Shown one piece after another: positions 10,301 through 21,480 of a stretch of 64,000 nt of DNA. The position numbers and the translations under genes are program-made. The stretch comes from Scolanthus callimorphus. Its lineage: Eukaryota > Cnidaria > Anthozoa > Actiniaria > Edwardsiidae. Every line of letters starts with the position of its first letter. Position 1 is the stretch's first letter. The notes under the pieces are model-generated. The model did not search any database, was not told where the DNA came from, and saw only the letters and a list, made by a program, of their open reading frames with translations. The stretch lies in assembly GCA_033964015.1 (NCBI GenBank), contig CM066912.1, positions 11,877,399 through 11,941,398 of the forward strand. The letters run 5' to 3'.

Positions 10301-11630
10301 ACGTCTGATTTACTTTCGAGAGTCATGTGAAATCCGCTCTAACACTAGGATGACTGATCCAACTCATTTAAATAAAAGGCAGATAGTTATTCTTGGAGAT
10401 GCACGTGAAAGTAACTGTGTGCATTATTTTGTTTCTTCTCCTGCATCGGAGTCTACCTAGACCTTTTTTTCTTTTAAATCGAGTTTATTTTTCCTGTAAG
10501 TAGATATATTCATGTTTTTATTGCGTAATTGCTCAGCCAAACCATGAACTTCAAATTGTTTCTCCCTCCTTGGCTTTCAGCTTGAAGCAGGGATTAAATT
10601 ACAATTGATATAGATACAAGTTAATACTACGGGCATGGCACAACAGGGCACGCAGGGATTCGTGAAATGGAATAACTTTTTTCTACTTATAAAGATGCTC
10701 GACACGTGTGATCAGTTTAGCCTTCACTGAAATTAAAATTTCTTAAAAACAAAAAGAAAACGCAAGATCTAACATTCTATAACAATACTTGTCTGGAAAA
10801 ATATTCAACAGGCCTTTTTGATATCAAAAGCAAGATTCGTACTTATTGAAGTGAAGGTCCCTTATGTCTAAATATTTGAATATGGAAGTCTACTAATGTT
10901 TCCGCGAGACATTATTGGTACCTCGTAATATGATTATAAAACAACTATTCCTTGATTATTCACCATCTCTGGATTTCAAGCACATGTCAAAGTTAGAGAC
11001 TGCTGCGTGTGTCTAGTTGAAACTTAATGGTGAACACGAGGTAAAGCTACACGCGCTACATGTATTCCAAAACAAAATAACAGGCATGCCCCTGATCCAG
11101 AATATGACACTAGGGGAGATATATATGTTCACTATTAAATATTGAATATGTAACAATGTAACTGATGAAAAGTGGTGGCGATTGGGTTCGAAGATCGCAA
11201 GACTAATGCCTAAAATTATCAATCGCTTCCTTAAATTTGCTCCCCTTCCTAATTGATAGTTATAGTTTATAGTTATTTATAGTATATATTTTCATAAAAA
11301 GAGTTTAAAAATGATACTTATCTAAATTATTTGGTCGAGAACAAACTATTTAATTTCACAGTCTAGTGGGGTGCTTGAGATATGACTAGTTCTCCGCAGT
11401 GGCTATTGTTATAACGCCAAGTTCTATACGGATCTGTGATTGTATTGCTGTGAAATAGCAAAATGTCTTGCTGTTACTTTTCGACTTAGTTCTTGAAAGA
11501 GACAAGAAGGTATGTAATTCATGATTAACAATATAAAGTGCTCGAAGCATAAATCCAAGATGTCATTTCGTTTTTATGAAACATAGTATTCTCCAAGCTG
11601 ACTATAACTACATAAGTGCAGTTCATGTAA
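10301..11630. other. Unique AT-rich DNA, no gene seen
   Basis: No exon, RNA gene or clear repeat was found. A local AT tandem (agttatagtttatagttatt) lies at 11255-11290. Confidence 0.4.
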
Positions 11631-11635
11631 ATTGG

Positions 11636-11641
11636 TTTTAT
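11636..11641 (-). promoter_or_regulatory. Possible poly(A) signal of the minus-strand basic gene
   Basis: Read on the minus strand, ctcaataaaacc supplies an AATAAA about 420 bases past the TGA at 12061-12063. It would suit the proposed gene, but such hexamers are common in AT-rich DNA. Confidence 0.25.
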
Positions 11642-12060
11642 TGAGATATCTATGCTGTTGTCTACGGTACTACGACCTCATGGCTCTTCGTGACGTGAAG
11701 TCTCTCCCCTCCTAATAATCAACGCCTACTTTTGATTTGCACACAGCAGCTATGAAGCTCCTGTGAAGCATGTGGTGTCTAGGACTCTGGCTATAGTCGT
11801 CGTATTGTTAATACGTTGTTCTTTAATATTTCGAATATGAAGTCTGTTAAGGGAGTTTTCTTGATAAGACCTTGTGTCATACCTCTACGCCTTTGTCGTT
11901 GGCTCTTGGACTTGAGAGAGGAGACTTTTTCGCGTTATGTGAATGGGACTAGCTCAAGTAGGCGGTGGACGGTAATGATACTGTACGTGCAATATGTACG
12001 TGACATCGAATCCCTGAAAGCGGACGTTCTAACTTCATTGTTTCGAACGATGCTGCCACT

Positions 12061-12126
12061 TCACGATTTCCTCTTTTCTCCCCCATTCATTTTCTTGATC
12101 ATCCTTTTGAGCCACTTTAGCTGCCT
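12061..12126 (-). CDS. Candidate last exon, basic small protein
   Basis: On the minus strand a strong acceptor (gcatttgtttttttcaacag) ends at 12127. The following 22 codons read RQLKWLKRMIKKMNGGEKRK, then Ser and stop. The sequence is strongly cationic and amphipathic and resembles the end of the open frame at 14615-14842 (ELRKWLHRLKKQK), which could splice to it in phase 0 through a GC donor (AAG|GCAAGT, intron beginning at 14614). The intron would be about 2.5 kb. No family was recognised. The call rests on the acceptor, matching phase and similar composition. Confidence 0.35.
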   Translation of the reverse strand, partial: RQLKWLKRMIKKMNGGEKRKS

Positions 12127-12578
12127 CTGTTGAAAAAAACAAATGCAGCACGAGGTTATAAAACAGGTTTGACAGGTATGACGGGAATGCACTCAGATGG
12201 GTTCAATGGGCACAACAATTGCGTGTGAACGTCCTTTTGTAACACAATAATTCTACCGTTTTGTTATTTCTCGTTATTAATTTGTATCTCCAACATACGA
12301 TGTTATTCTTATGCGTAAGCATTCTCACTATCAGTACGACTATCAACTTCTTTATTGTGCTAGACAACCCTCTAAGTTTCGGAAATGAGCATGCTTAAGG
12401 AGTAATAGAAAATTTGCAGAAACCCACTCGCTATCACGAATCCTGCAACCTGATTGGTTCCACTAGGTACTCGCCATCTATTACGTGATAGCTAGATACT
12501 GTTTAGCGGAAACGCTACCGTAAAGGTCCCTAACGTTGAAGTTAGTATGTTAAATTTCTACTAAAACAACTACTACGA

Positions 12579-12648
12579 TTCGAGTTTTCTATGAGTCAAA
12601 TACTTTTCGGGCCTCGTTAACTATTTATTGACTCATAGAAAACTCGAA
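12579..12648. repeat. Perfect 21-bp inverted repeat, 28-base loop
   Basis: ttcgagttttctatgagtca (plus a) at 12579-12599 is the exact reverse complement of 12628-12648. The stem stops abruptly at both sides. It could be a small foldback or a hairpin RNA precursor. It lies in the proposed intron-free flank of unique DNA between the two candidate exons of the basic-protein gene. Confidence 0.8.
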
Positions 12649-12779
12649 CTCACAGTGCTAAGACGTGGTACCTATCAGTAAAGCTGCAAATTGCAGGTAG
12701 TAGCTTGAGGCCAGTTTTTCAACAAAATCCTGGCATGAACGTCATCTAAAAGAATGATTCCTCGGTTTGCGACAGAGAA

Positions 12780-12900
12780 ATGTGCAGTCTGCCCCTCTGA
12801 CACGATGCTCTCTTTCTCTCTTCACACTCTCCTATTTTCTCATTGCCCTCTTGTGCATTTAATCTACTATTTCGTTTATGGGTAGTTACTATAGAGGGAG
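12780..12900 (-). other. Short open minus-strand stretch, unassigned
   Basis: About 42 codons are open between a TAA and a TAG, containing GECEERKRASCQRGRLHISL. There is no ATG and no convincing splice borders, so it is noted only because it lies between the two candidate exons. Confidence 0.15.
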
Positions 12901-14572
12901 ATTAACTAACTATGGTATGTGTATGTCATTGTCAAAATTTTAAAATCGACTACAATCGTCACCAGACAAACCGGCGCAAAAGTTTGACGTATAACTCTGA
13001 TTGATGGCTTGTTTACGATACAAATTCAAGTGCCACACTTCTAACTTTGCATTATTAATAGTATAGTATATTATGTAACTCTGTTATGATTATTAATTTC
13101 ATTTTTAATGCATCTTATATAGAGCAGCTCTTTTGAAAACTTGATCGACTAAGCGGGATCTCGTTAAGTCACCAAATCACATCCACTACATCCAGTCCTA
13201 CCGGAAATTCATTAAAAAAAAATCAGGAAATATAGAAGTGTCTTTTCTACTTTTAACGACTATAGGCTCCACTTAAAATATTGCGCACAATAGAAAGGTC
13301 TGGCTTTTTCGATGCCCCACCCTAACTAGAAGATACACAAGAAAGTGCACATATGGACATTTAATTCTTAGTTGGAAAAAGCTATATTCGGAACACTGTG
13401 TTATAAAAACTAACCTGTTTTATTGTTCAAGAGAATAACGTCTTCTTTGGAATTCGTATCATTATGTTAATCACGTCTTAATCGCCGCAATTAACACTAT
13501 TTTTAACCACTTTAATTTTGAAGATCTGTTTTCTTCTTTATAATGCAACGCGATAGTCCCTTAACACACACGATAAGAAGTACGGCTTTATTGACTGTAC
13601 TTCGATGCTTTTACTTGCACTCAACGAGTGAACGTTTTATGAAGCGATTGCAACAAAACACTATCTTGCATTAGAAACATTGTTATCGCAAGTTTGCTTA
13701 GGATCGTGGCGTAAGATTGTTTTTATTTAGACTCTGTAATGTGATCACGGCTTTCTAATTCTGACATCGCTATTTCAAGAAACACTTTAATATAAAAGTA
13801 ATTTCCGCACACAAGTCGGCACATTTCTAGTGCAAGCACTACCGACATGATCCTGTCAAAGAACTACAGCCGTATGACTTAATCCTTTGTTTACCCAACC
13901 ATATTTCTTCATTAATTCTGGTAGTGAGAATAACATAAAAGGAGGCATTATGTCCGCGTATTTTCTCACATACTCTGCATTGTTCTATTAATCCTTTCAA
14001 AGCTTATACAAATGGCTCAGAAACGCAATACGAAATATTGATTACTGACCAGCATGCCGAAGATTTAATTGCGTGAGGGTATCTTTGAGAAGATGTTTTA
14101 CCATCAATGTGTTGTCAGAACAAGCAAAAGGGTTTCACAGCATTTATTATCATTATAACGTTTAAAAGACGTTTTAGATAGTAAAATGTACGTGTTGTTA
14201 TCTCTAGCAGCGAGGTGGTTTTTGCTATTGTTTTGATTCGTATGTAGTCTTTGGAAAAACAAGAGTACAAACCTGTCTCCTTGAAGTAGATTTGACCGTG
14301 CTTTATCTCTAGAAGCAAGTTTTTAATCCGATTACACTTTACGATTTTAATCAGCGTTTTGAAAGCAAAGTGATGTTAAATGCATGTTATGATCATAAAT
14401 ATGTTGACAAAAATGAAGCCTACAGCCAAGGAACTATCTTTGCATAATTCGGCCACCCTCAGCGAGCAAGCTACACTTGGGTTCAAAACGATAGAGGTGT
14501 CGTGTTAGAATGATTCCGTATAGTGACGAGACATATCAGTTGCAAGTTTAGAGGTGCTAACAGGTAATGGTG
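12901..14572. other. Unique AT-rich DNA, no gene seen
   Basis: No repeat or recognisable exon was found. It would be intron if the basic-protein gene model is right. Confidence 0.4.
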
Positions 14573-14877
14573 TTAAATATGTGCGAAGTTGTTAATCATG
14601 GAATAATCACTTGCCTTTTGTTTCTTCAACCGATGCAACCACTTGCGAAGCTCGTGCGAATGTCCTTTCGATCGCTTCTTGTGTTTCCTTTTCTTCATAT
14701 ATTTCCCAGCAGCTCGGAGTTTCTTGATTCGCTTTGATATCTTTCTAAGCTTGTTTCGCTTCAAGGCTCGAACTCTTCCATGACTTAAGACAAACACGAC
14801 TGCGTTGGACTCCTCAGGAAACGAAATTAAAATGAAAGTCACAATGAAATTGCAAACAACAAAAGCGATGTCTTCAT
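14573..14877 (-). CDS. Lysine/arginine-rich small protein, possible secreted peptide
   Basis: A minus-strand frame is open from 14878 to 14573 and reads a hydrophobic stretch, then FPEESNAVVFVLSHGRVRAL, then a very basic tract (KRNKLRKISKRIKKLRAAGK, then KYMKKRKHKKRSKG) and HELRKWLHRLKKQK. It has no in-frame ATG. An ATG at 14875-14877 opens the next frame with MKTSLLLFAISL, typical of a signal peptide start, but meets TGA after 12 codons (14839-14841). Signal-like start and basic body thus differ by one base. The options are a frameshifted pseudogene, an assembly indel, or an upstream exon joined at an acceptor such as tttcgtttcctgag near 14817. A GC-type donor (AAG|GCAAGT) at 14614 could join it to the exon at 12061-12126; otherwise the frame ends at 14573. 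No family was recognised. Confidence 0.4.
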
Positions 14878-16930
14878 TTCACGACTTCGAGGATGCACGA
14901 AATCTTTGTCGTTCAATCTGTGTTAGTCGATATATGAATTTGGTGTTGTTTTGAAAGTTTTAAGCGGTTTAACTCTGTCATTCCTGCATGACTAAATCCT
15001 CCAGCAATGTGCTTCTAATTTCGTGAACAGTAGGAGGTCAGAGTGTGCAGTCCTTCGAATCAAAACACAATACAACAATGGCCAGTCTCTAACGAAAATG
15101 TGACCCTACTAATTATATGCAAAACGCTGTGATGCCTAGCCATCCGAAGAATGAATCACAACATGATCATGAAGTACATTGCAACACGTGCCTTCCACCC
15201 TCTTTGAATCGAGAATTACTTATACCACACAACGGGTGATCTTGAGTTAGGCTTTGAAATCCTACGTAGATTGATAAAATCGAGTTGCATTTGTTTACTT
15301 TCTTTTCCAGCATTTTGCAAGGGTCGTCACAACGCTTATGGTACAAGCAATCTCCACTTGTGCTTGAGAACGAAGCAGTGGTAATGGAAAATAGTTATGA
15401 CACTTTCTGGAAGGTTAGCTGCCCGGGTTAGCTGACTGTGCGAGAGGGCTTATGAAAGTTTATTTTAAGAATGAGTCAGCTTGCTTACACTCACTAAATG
15501 AAAATATCAACATGATTTATTTAAAAAATAAATATTGGATCGTGTGCTGCCCCACATGATGTGTGTATACAAGATTTTTATCGCCATACAGGGTCTGGGA
15601 GAGCAACCCAATCCCGCATCCCGCATCCCGCATCTGGACTCATATCTCGTACTATGTTAGTAAGGTGGCACATGGGAAAAACCTCCAACCAAAAGTGTTT
15701 TGCCATTTATCACTAGCCAACTACAACACATTTTAATTTCTTGGTTTAGACATCCAATTCATGAGACCTTCTTAATGATATAACTTTTAAATCCTGTCCG
15801 AAATAGATGTCTTTACAATATAAATTTGCGTAAATAGTCGAAGACAACTATTAACAGTAGTAATTTTAGCTTGTCTATCCCTTTCCGAAAAAAAAGATAC
15901 TCGCATTTCTGAACGCGGTATTTGCGAGTAAATTATTTCATTTTGATCTCGAGATCCAGACCAACTCAGCTGTATTCACCCGATCGCCATTTGCTTTTGG
16001 TCTTTTTTTTTAAAGTAATCATCCATGCAAGAAGGAACCGAAACACTCCATTGTTCTACGGCATTCAGGTTCCCCACATAGGATGTGTTCCATTCTTTTA
16101 CCACAGAAAGTTGTCATGACTAGTAACATAATACAAGTGAAACAATGATTGATTTCGACTCACTTGAGAAAATATGACGATAATAACTCTCCAGACCATT
16201 CAGATTAAAGAAAAACAAAGGAAAGAGAATCACTATTTTACGCTAGGTTCCCCATATACGAACTCTTAAAAAATCGTATATCCTGTATATGAGTACCACA
16301 TGTGCTTATATCATAAATCCTGAGAAAAGTCTTTCTTTCATGGTAATTTGACCAATTTTTTAGCCAATGAAATCGCCGATATTTTCAATAGAAAATAATT
16401 GCATTCCAGCATGCTCTGCCGTTGGCTTGGGTAGTTCTTATACAGACCATCATTACTTAATGACATTGAGCACTGCTAGGACCATCAAAAGGAGCCTCTA
16501 AATCACCTAGTGGACGTCCGAAGCACACGGGTAGATGGACTCAGTGCTATTAAGGTGACTCATGCGAAAGTCAGAGCGCATTTCGCGAAAATATATTTTC
16601 GTCTTTAACTTTAAAAATATACTCGCTATGCACTTCAATCGTGGAGAATATAAGCAGGTATATTATGGCAATATGTAAGCATTATCAGATCTCCATTAGC
16701 GTTAATACTTTTAATAATATCTGAGCTTAAATGGATCCTTTCCTGGAGAGATCAACCCCGCGCAAAAAAAAAAAAAATTGCTGGTATTTTTGAACGACAC
16801 TCCGTTAGTCATATTGAAATCAGTTGGACTAAGTGTTAACGAAGTTTCAGGGAATTCGTTGGAAGCCAAAAACATGACTAAAACTCTAAAATAAAACTCA
16901 AAGTTTTATTATTCATTTATCGAATTCAAT
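14878..16930. other. Unique AT-rich DNA; (CCCGCAT)3 at 15613-15634
   Basis: No gene was recognised. It contains a three-copy heptamer repeat (cccgcat) and an A run at 16763-16777. Confidence 0.4.
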
Positions 16931-16989
16931 CGCAAATATTGCACTACATTCCCCGCTTCAGCCGATGGAAATGGATGCTTTCTCTGTCT

Positions 16990-17600
16990 GGGTATGTTGC
17001 TAGGCTGAAAAAATGGAGGCTGAAAGAGGCTCTTTAAAAAAGTTTGAGTATCGTTTCAATGACAACCTGGAATGTGACCTTTGGACCTCATTTTTGACGG
17101 AATTTTAAAAACTACTCCTGCTGAAATGGAAAATGCATAAGAGGCAAAAAATAAATTAATGGAAAAAATAATACTTACCTTGGTGTTTCTAAGACTAATT
17201 GGAAATGTGCACAACACATATGGATAAGAAGTTATCGAAGGGTATCGAATTTCACATTGTCCTAAAATAGGATTCCCAATGAAGAAGTCAACTCTTCCAA
17301 TTAGTAGTCAACAATATATACCCGCCGTCACTTGGCGCTTAGACCAGTTAGACATCTTCATGATTTAAAGCCTTCCCTGTCCGGAGGAGTACTTAAAAAA
17401 AACGTTACCTTCGAGTTCAAAGGTCAGATTTTAAGTTGTCATAGAAACAGCATCCAAATATACTTATTTTTCAATCCCCCACAGGCTGAAAAACTTCAAA
17501 TAGCCGAACAGTTGAAAGTACTGGATTTAGACCACCCCCTAGATTTTATGGCAATTGTCATTTGTCAGCCATCCCATATGGTGCTGATGATCTATTTTTA
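16990..17600. repeat. Long-armed foldback family, copy 1
   Basis: Left-arm sequence around 17055-17100 (caatgacaacctggaatgtg, then acctttggacctca) is the reverse complement of 17405-17450 (gttcaaaggtcaga, then ttgtcatagaaac). Words in the right half (ctgaaaaacttcaaatag, tagaccacccc) recur in the same order at 40165-40210. The second copy, 39618-40263, is better preserved and shows the true ends. The 89-codon open frame here is read from the right arm and has no independent support. Confidence 0.7.
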
Positions 17601-17903
17601 GATTGTAGGTGTTGAATCACGCGAGAATTAGTTATCATGGTTGGAAATTATGTCCCCTCCTCAAACCAAAGATTGCCGAAATCAGCGATACCATCGCACT
17701 GCACGCGTTGGTTCCTGTTTAAATTCAAAATGCATAGTCTAGTTGACCTAGTGGAGTAGATAATAGAGGTCCCTGTTGATGGGTTCCTGTGCATATGGCT
17801 AGACAGAGTGGAGTAGTTTGACGCTCCTGTTGATGGGCTTCTCGCTTTATGCAAAATGTGCCACGAGCTATTTTCATACAGTCTCGTTTTCTAGATGCTA
17901 ATT
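17601..17903. other. Intergenic, decayed repeat pieces
   Basis: The words ctgttgatgggttcctgtg and ctcctgttgatgggcttctc resemble the right end (gatgggctcctg) of the CAGGAGCCC family. No gene was seen. Confidence 0.35.
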
Positions 17904-18010
17904 AACAATTATTCGCCGAAGGCGAAGTGAATAGTGGCGAATAGTCCCCGAGACCGGAGGTCGAGGGGACTATTCGCCACTATTCACTGAGCCTGAGGAG
18001 AATAATTGTT
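17904..18010. mobile_element. MITE: 107-bp palindrome AACAATTATTCGCC
   Basis: aacaattattcgccgaaggc through agtggcgaatagtcccc pairs with ggggactattcgccact through gagaataattgtt. The inner stem (ggcgaatagtcccc) is perfect. It abuts the TTAGTATATACTACACGGG element that starts at 18011, so one may have inserted at the edge of the other. Confidence 0.8.
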
Positions 18011-19084
18011 TTAGTATATACTACACGGGAACACTCCAAAAAATATCCGAACGACACTAAATGTGGTATTTGCCAACATTTTGTAGCCTCTTTCTGTGTG
18101 CGTGACGTTTGTCACGCATGCGACATTACGTCAGACTTCACTACAAGCATTCGGCTACTGAACACATGGTGGAAACTTGCTGCTGTTTTAGAGAAGCAAA
18201 AACGCTAGAAAACACTTGTTTTAAAACCTTACTATCGACTACGGTAAATGATTTAAGTTTTTTAGAGGGTTGCAAGGATGGATTCGAGGGATAAATTCGC
18301 ATTTTGTGCCTTGGATTATGGATTGTGAAATGCAGAGTTGCTTCGCTGAAAATACTTTGCCTTTGGTCGCCATTTCACCACCGATGGATGACTATATTTT
18401 TCAACCCGCTGGCAGAGAATTTCAAGATTCGCTCTTGGAATATTCAAACAGAAATTTGGGAAATTAACCTCTTCAAACTCTGGGACAATGAGGAAGACCT
18501 TGTTCATATTAAACAAGAGAGACCACTTTAAATACGTTTGATGCCGGATGGCTCGTGATCAAGCGAATCAACATGGCGACGGTAAGCTTAACTGAATTTC
18601 TCCCATAAACTGCACTCAATGACTGGCTTCTACGATTTACTGCGCCTTTCAACCTACAGGTAAATGTTCGGCAAAGTAGATTAAAAGTTTCTTGTGATAT
18701 GTTTTCGACAAAATTGCCTTAATTAATATGCTGTTGTGAATGTAATTTGTCTCTCAAAAGTGCCGTGAACAAATCATCGATCTCTGATTCCGAAGAACTG
18801 AAAAACAAGAACAGCAAATTTTCGAAGTTCAAGAAATAAATTCTCTCTCTGATTCACCTTGAAAAACTAAATAGACAACAATATACATTAATTAATTTAG
18901 AAGGATTTTTGTAGCATTTCGAATTAGATAGTTCCTTTAGGAAGTAAAAATATCCGAACCACTTGCGCTCGAGCTTCTCAATCTCGGGATAATGCTTTCG
19001 ATCTCGGAATATTGTGGCAATATTCCGAGATAGCGAACCAATCAAAACGCGCGATCTATGGAGGTTCCCGTGTAGTATATACTA
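18011..19084. mobile_element. TIR element, TTAGTATATACTACACGGGAAC ends
   Basis: ttagtatatactacacggga followed by acactcc at 18011-18037 matches the reverse complement of the right end (ggaggttcccgtgtagtata tactaa, to 19084) with a 1-base length difference. The interior of about 1.07 kb has only short open frames and no recognised transposase. It also holds a caacATGGCGACGGTAAG word near 18570 and a perfect 14-bp-stem hairpin at 19001-19031 (atctcggaatattg, loop tgg). It is a non-autonomous DNA element of unknown superfamily. Confidence 0.7.
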
Positions 19085-20014
19085 ATGAACGATACACTAC
19101 GCCCCCGTTAGTTTGAAATTCCGTGCGCGTAGCACACCCCTCAGTGAGCCGCTGCCTTACGGAAGGCTCTCTCTCTCGGGCAATCTTGTCGTCGTGGTTG
19201 TACCATTTCCAGTTTCGTCCTGATTAAATCGCTGTTGTTGCGCATCCTTTCGTCTTCACTGTATGGCACTAGGCTATATTTTCGAATTCGGGCAGAGGTG
19301 GTTCCCTTATCACGTTACAATATACTGGACACTAACGACGTCTCTACGGGCCAAAAGACTTTTCTTTTCTTTGTGTCAGGTAAGGCTACGTTGCCATGGA
19401 GAGCGCGCAGTTAGCTCGCAGCAGAAAATTAGAATTCGCGGCAATGAAACATTCAACTTTAAGTTAAACCTGCATAATAGCTTTCAAAAACATTCAGTTT
19501 AATTCCGTGATATCTCTTTTGATACAAAACATCCAATTTTAAGGTTAAATTTACCAAGTGCGGGATGCCATAAATTTCTGGTTTTATGCCCCAAAGAAAC
19601 GGTGCTTCTAAAGTTAAGTGGTCTGGATTTAAAGCAATTGCTCTTAACATATAGTTTGACATGCATCTAGGTAACTTGTCCCAAAAAATGATAGGTTAAA
19701 GTGCTTTTATTAGTGCGCAGGAAAATTTTACATTCATGCCTTAGTGAAAGGCTTAATTTGTGGTGCGTCTTCAACATCGACCTCGCTAATGCATTTCTGG
19801 CCTACGAATTTTCTGAAACTTGGCCAGATGAAAGTTCAAGTCTTTTAATGAGCATCGCCAAGATTTAAGCCGAAAATATCTGCAAGATTCTTTTATGAGA
19901 GGGCATTAAAAACTATGGGGTCTTCTTTGTATTGTTACTTAGATAAAAAAGATTGCAAAGATCGGAGAATTCGCAGCAAATCTAGGGTCATTTGTGCTTG
20001 ATTTACAAAAAGAG
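19085..20014. other. Intergenic, no gene seen
   Basis: A degraded SINE-like or transposon-like patch (gtgagccgctgccttacgga) near 19143 resembles 53165-53185. No exon was recognised. Confidence 0.35.
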
Positions 20015-20305
20015 TTACTGGAATCGGCAAAGAAACGCAAAAGTTATAGCCCGATATGTATAACCTGGTAATCCAGCTCTGGACACAGATGAGCGCACAA
20101 ACCATTTCGAGCAAGTCACCTTAAAATCGCCAAGGATCACCGATTGACTCCTTTGTAACCGAGCAGCTGAGTTATTTAGGTGTGAAGTAAGCTGATGAAC
20201 TGACTCGAAGTCGTAACTAGGAGTAGCATCCGGAGGCCTATAAACAGTGCTGAGAAGTAGTTTTTTCGCACCCGCTAAATTCAGCTCGACGCACAGCATC
20301 TCCAA
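20015..20305 (-). pseudogene. LINE endonuclease fragment (L2/CR1 type)
   Basis: The translation contains CVELNL, LLLSTVYRPPDA and SVILGDFK in the order and spacing of the AP-type endonuclease (EEP fold) of L2/CR1-like non-LTR retrotransposons, where YRPP and LGDFN are hallmark motifs. Here the catalytic Asn of GDFN is Lys. The frame loses similarity past about residue 65, and no reverse transcriptase follows on this strand. It is therefore a short dead fragment. Confidence 0.75.
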
Positions 20306-20486
20306 GTTAGATTTTATATCAGTGTTTAATTTGTTTTTAATTTTTTAGTTCTCAGCCTCAAAACGGGCGCACTTAATTTGGAGCCTCGCTCTGTTGTGCG
20401 ACCCTCACCAAAGTTTTGTTATTATTTGTTTTTAATTTTTTTTTCGTGCTATTGTTTATTTCTGTAAATTATGTTTGTGAATTGGT

Positions 20487-20522
20487 GAAAGCTATTAAAT
20501 AAATAAATAAATAAATAAATGA
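20487..20522 (+). repeat. (AAAT)n tail
   Basis: gctattaaataaataaataa continues to 20520. A tetramer tail after a T-rich 3' region (20395-20480) is typical of LINE 3' ends. The tail is on the strand opposite to the endonuclease fragment, so it probably belongs to another copy. Confidence 0.7.
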
Positions 20523-20895
20523 AACTAAACGTGAAAACGAAAAAGGTAACGACCGTTTACGAAAAGGAAAATTGCGTTGCCGGGTCTCATATCGTGAGTG
20601 AGTGGGTGGACTCCTCTAATATTGGACCAATCAAAGCAAAGAGGCCAGCAAAAGTAGGATCGACGACGTGTGCAAAATCCTTAAGCTTATGGTTAATCGG
20701 GTCAATTCTGATCAAATTCTCTCTCATCTGCTTCATTGCCCGTCTTTTCACGCGGTCAAGAAGAGACGCGAGTCAAGCATTCCTGTTCTTCACCTTCTTC
20801 TTCTCGACGGCCTCTTGCCCTCCACTCTACCTTCAATGATGAATACGCCCAGTAAACATCCATGACGTAGAGTGTGACCGAACCAAAGGACTTTG

Positions 20896-21093
20896 TCATC
20901 AAATTGTATAATGATTATATAAGACCAATAGTATGATTATATAAGACCGATTTTGTTTCGTGTACATTGATAAAAGGGGCATTTTGTTTCGATCAAAGGT
21001 CATCAAATTATATAATGATTATATAAGACCAATAGTAAGACCGATTTTGTTTCGTGTACATTGATAAAAGGGGCATTTTGTTTCGATCAAAGG
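20896..21093. repeat. Two-copy tandem repeat of about 100 bp
   Basis: catcaaattgtataatgatt, agaccaatagta, gaccgattttgtttcgtgta and aaaaggggcattttgtttcg occur in the same order from 20896 and again from 21000. The first copy has an extra tgattatataagacc. The high identity indicates a recent duplication. Confidence 0.85.
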
Positions 21094-21199
21094 TTCTATG
21101 TTATCAAGTTTCGTAGCCAATCAGAAACAGCCAATCCTTCTTTATATCAGCCTTGTGGCACAGTGATCTTATTGCCGTTTTCGGCGAAATCGAAAACGC

Positions 21200-21480
21200 A
21201 TGGGTGATCAATACGCGTCCACACTACCGTATTGGAAAGAAATTCTGATGTTTAAGTCTCTACACGGACTGGCTCCTGCTTATTTTGCAAAAGCTTTTTG
21301 TTTCACGCCAAGTAAACTTAATTTACGCAATTCAGATTTCCAAGTTTCTCTCCCAAAACCGCTTAATGAACGGACTATCGCAAGCGTAGCTTTGGATATA
21401 GTGGTTCAAAGTTGTGGAATGAGCTACCACAATATCAGGTCTATAGTGCTTCACTAAACCAATTCAAACGGATCGAAATT
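21200..21480 (+). pseudogene. LINE reverse transcriptase C-terminal fragment, frameshifted
   Basis: The frame reads MFKSLHGLAPAYFAKAF and then PSKLNLRNSDFQVSLPKP, the conserved tail of L2/CR1 reverse transcriptases (KALHGLAPxYL ... LRS). After about 21390 the similarity continues in another frame (SGSKLWNELPQ, the family's common LWNxLP motif), so a frameshift has occurred. It is a short dead fragment in DNA with no other LINE parts. Confidence 0.7.

Noticed and set aside
17332..17601. 89-residue frame MALRPVRHLHDLKPSLSGGV and onward as a gene
   Set aside because: It runs through the right arm of a foldback whose relative at 39618-40263 lacks the frame.
18540..18590. First exon with caacATGGCGACGGTAAG
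   Set aside because: Similar aacATGGCG words occur inside repeats at 23208 and 54206, and this one lies inside a TIR element; no supporting downstream exon was seen.
20519..20865. Overlapping Lys- and Phe-rich frames as genes
   Set aside because: They follow an (AAAT)n LINE tail and show no domain or splice context.
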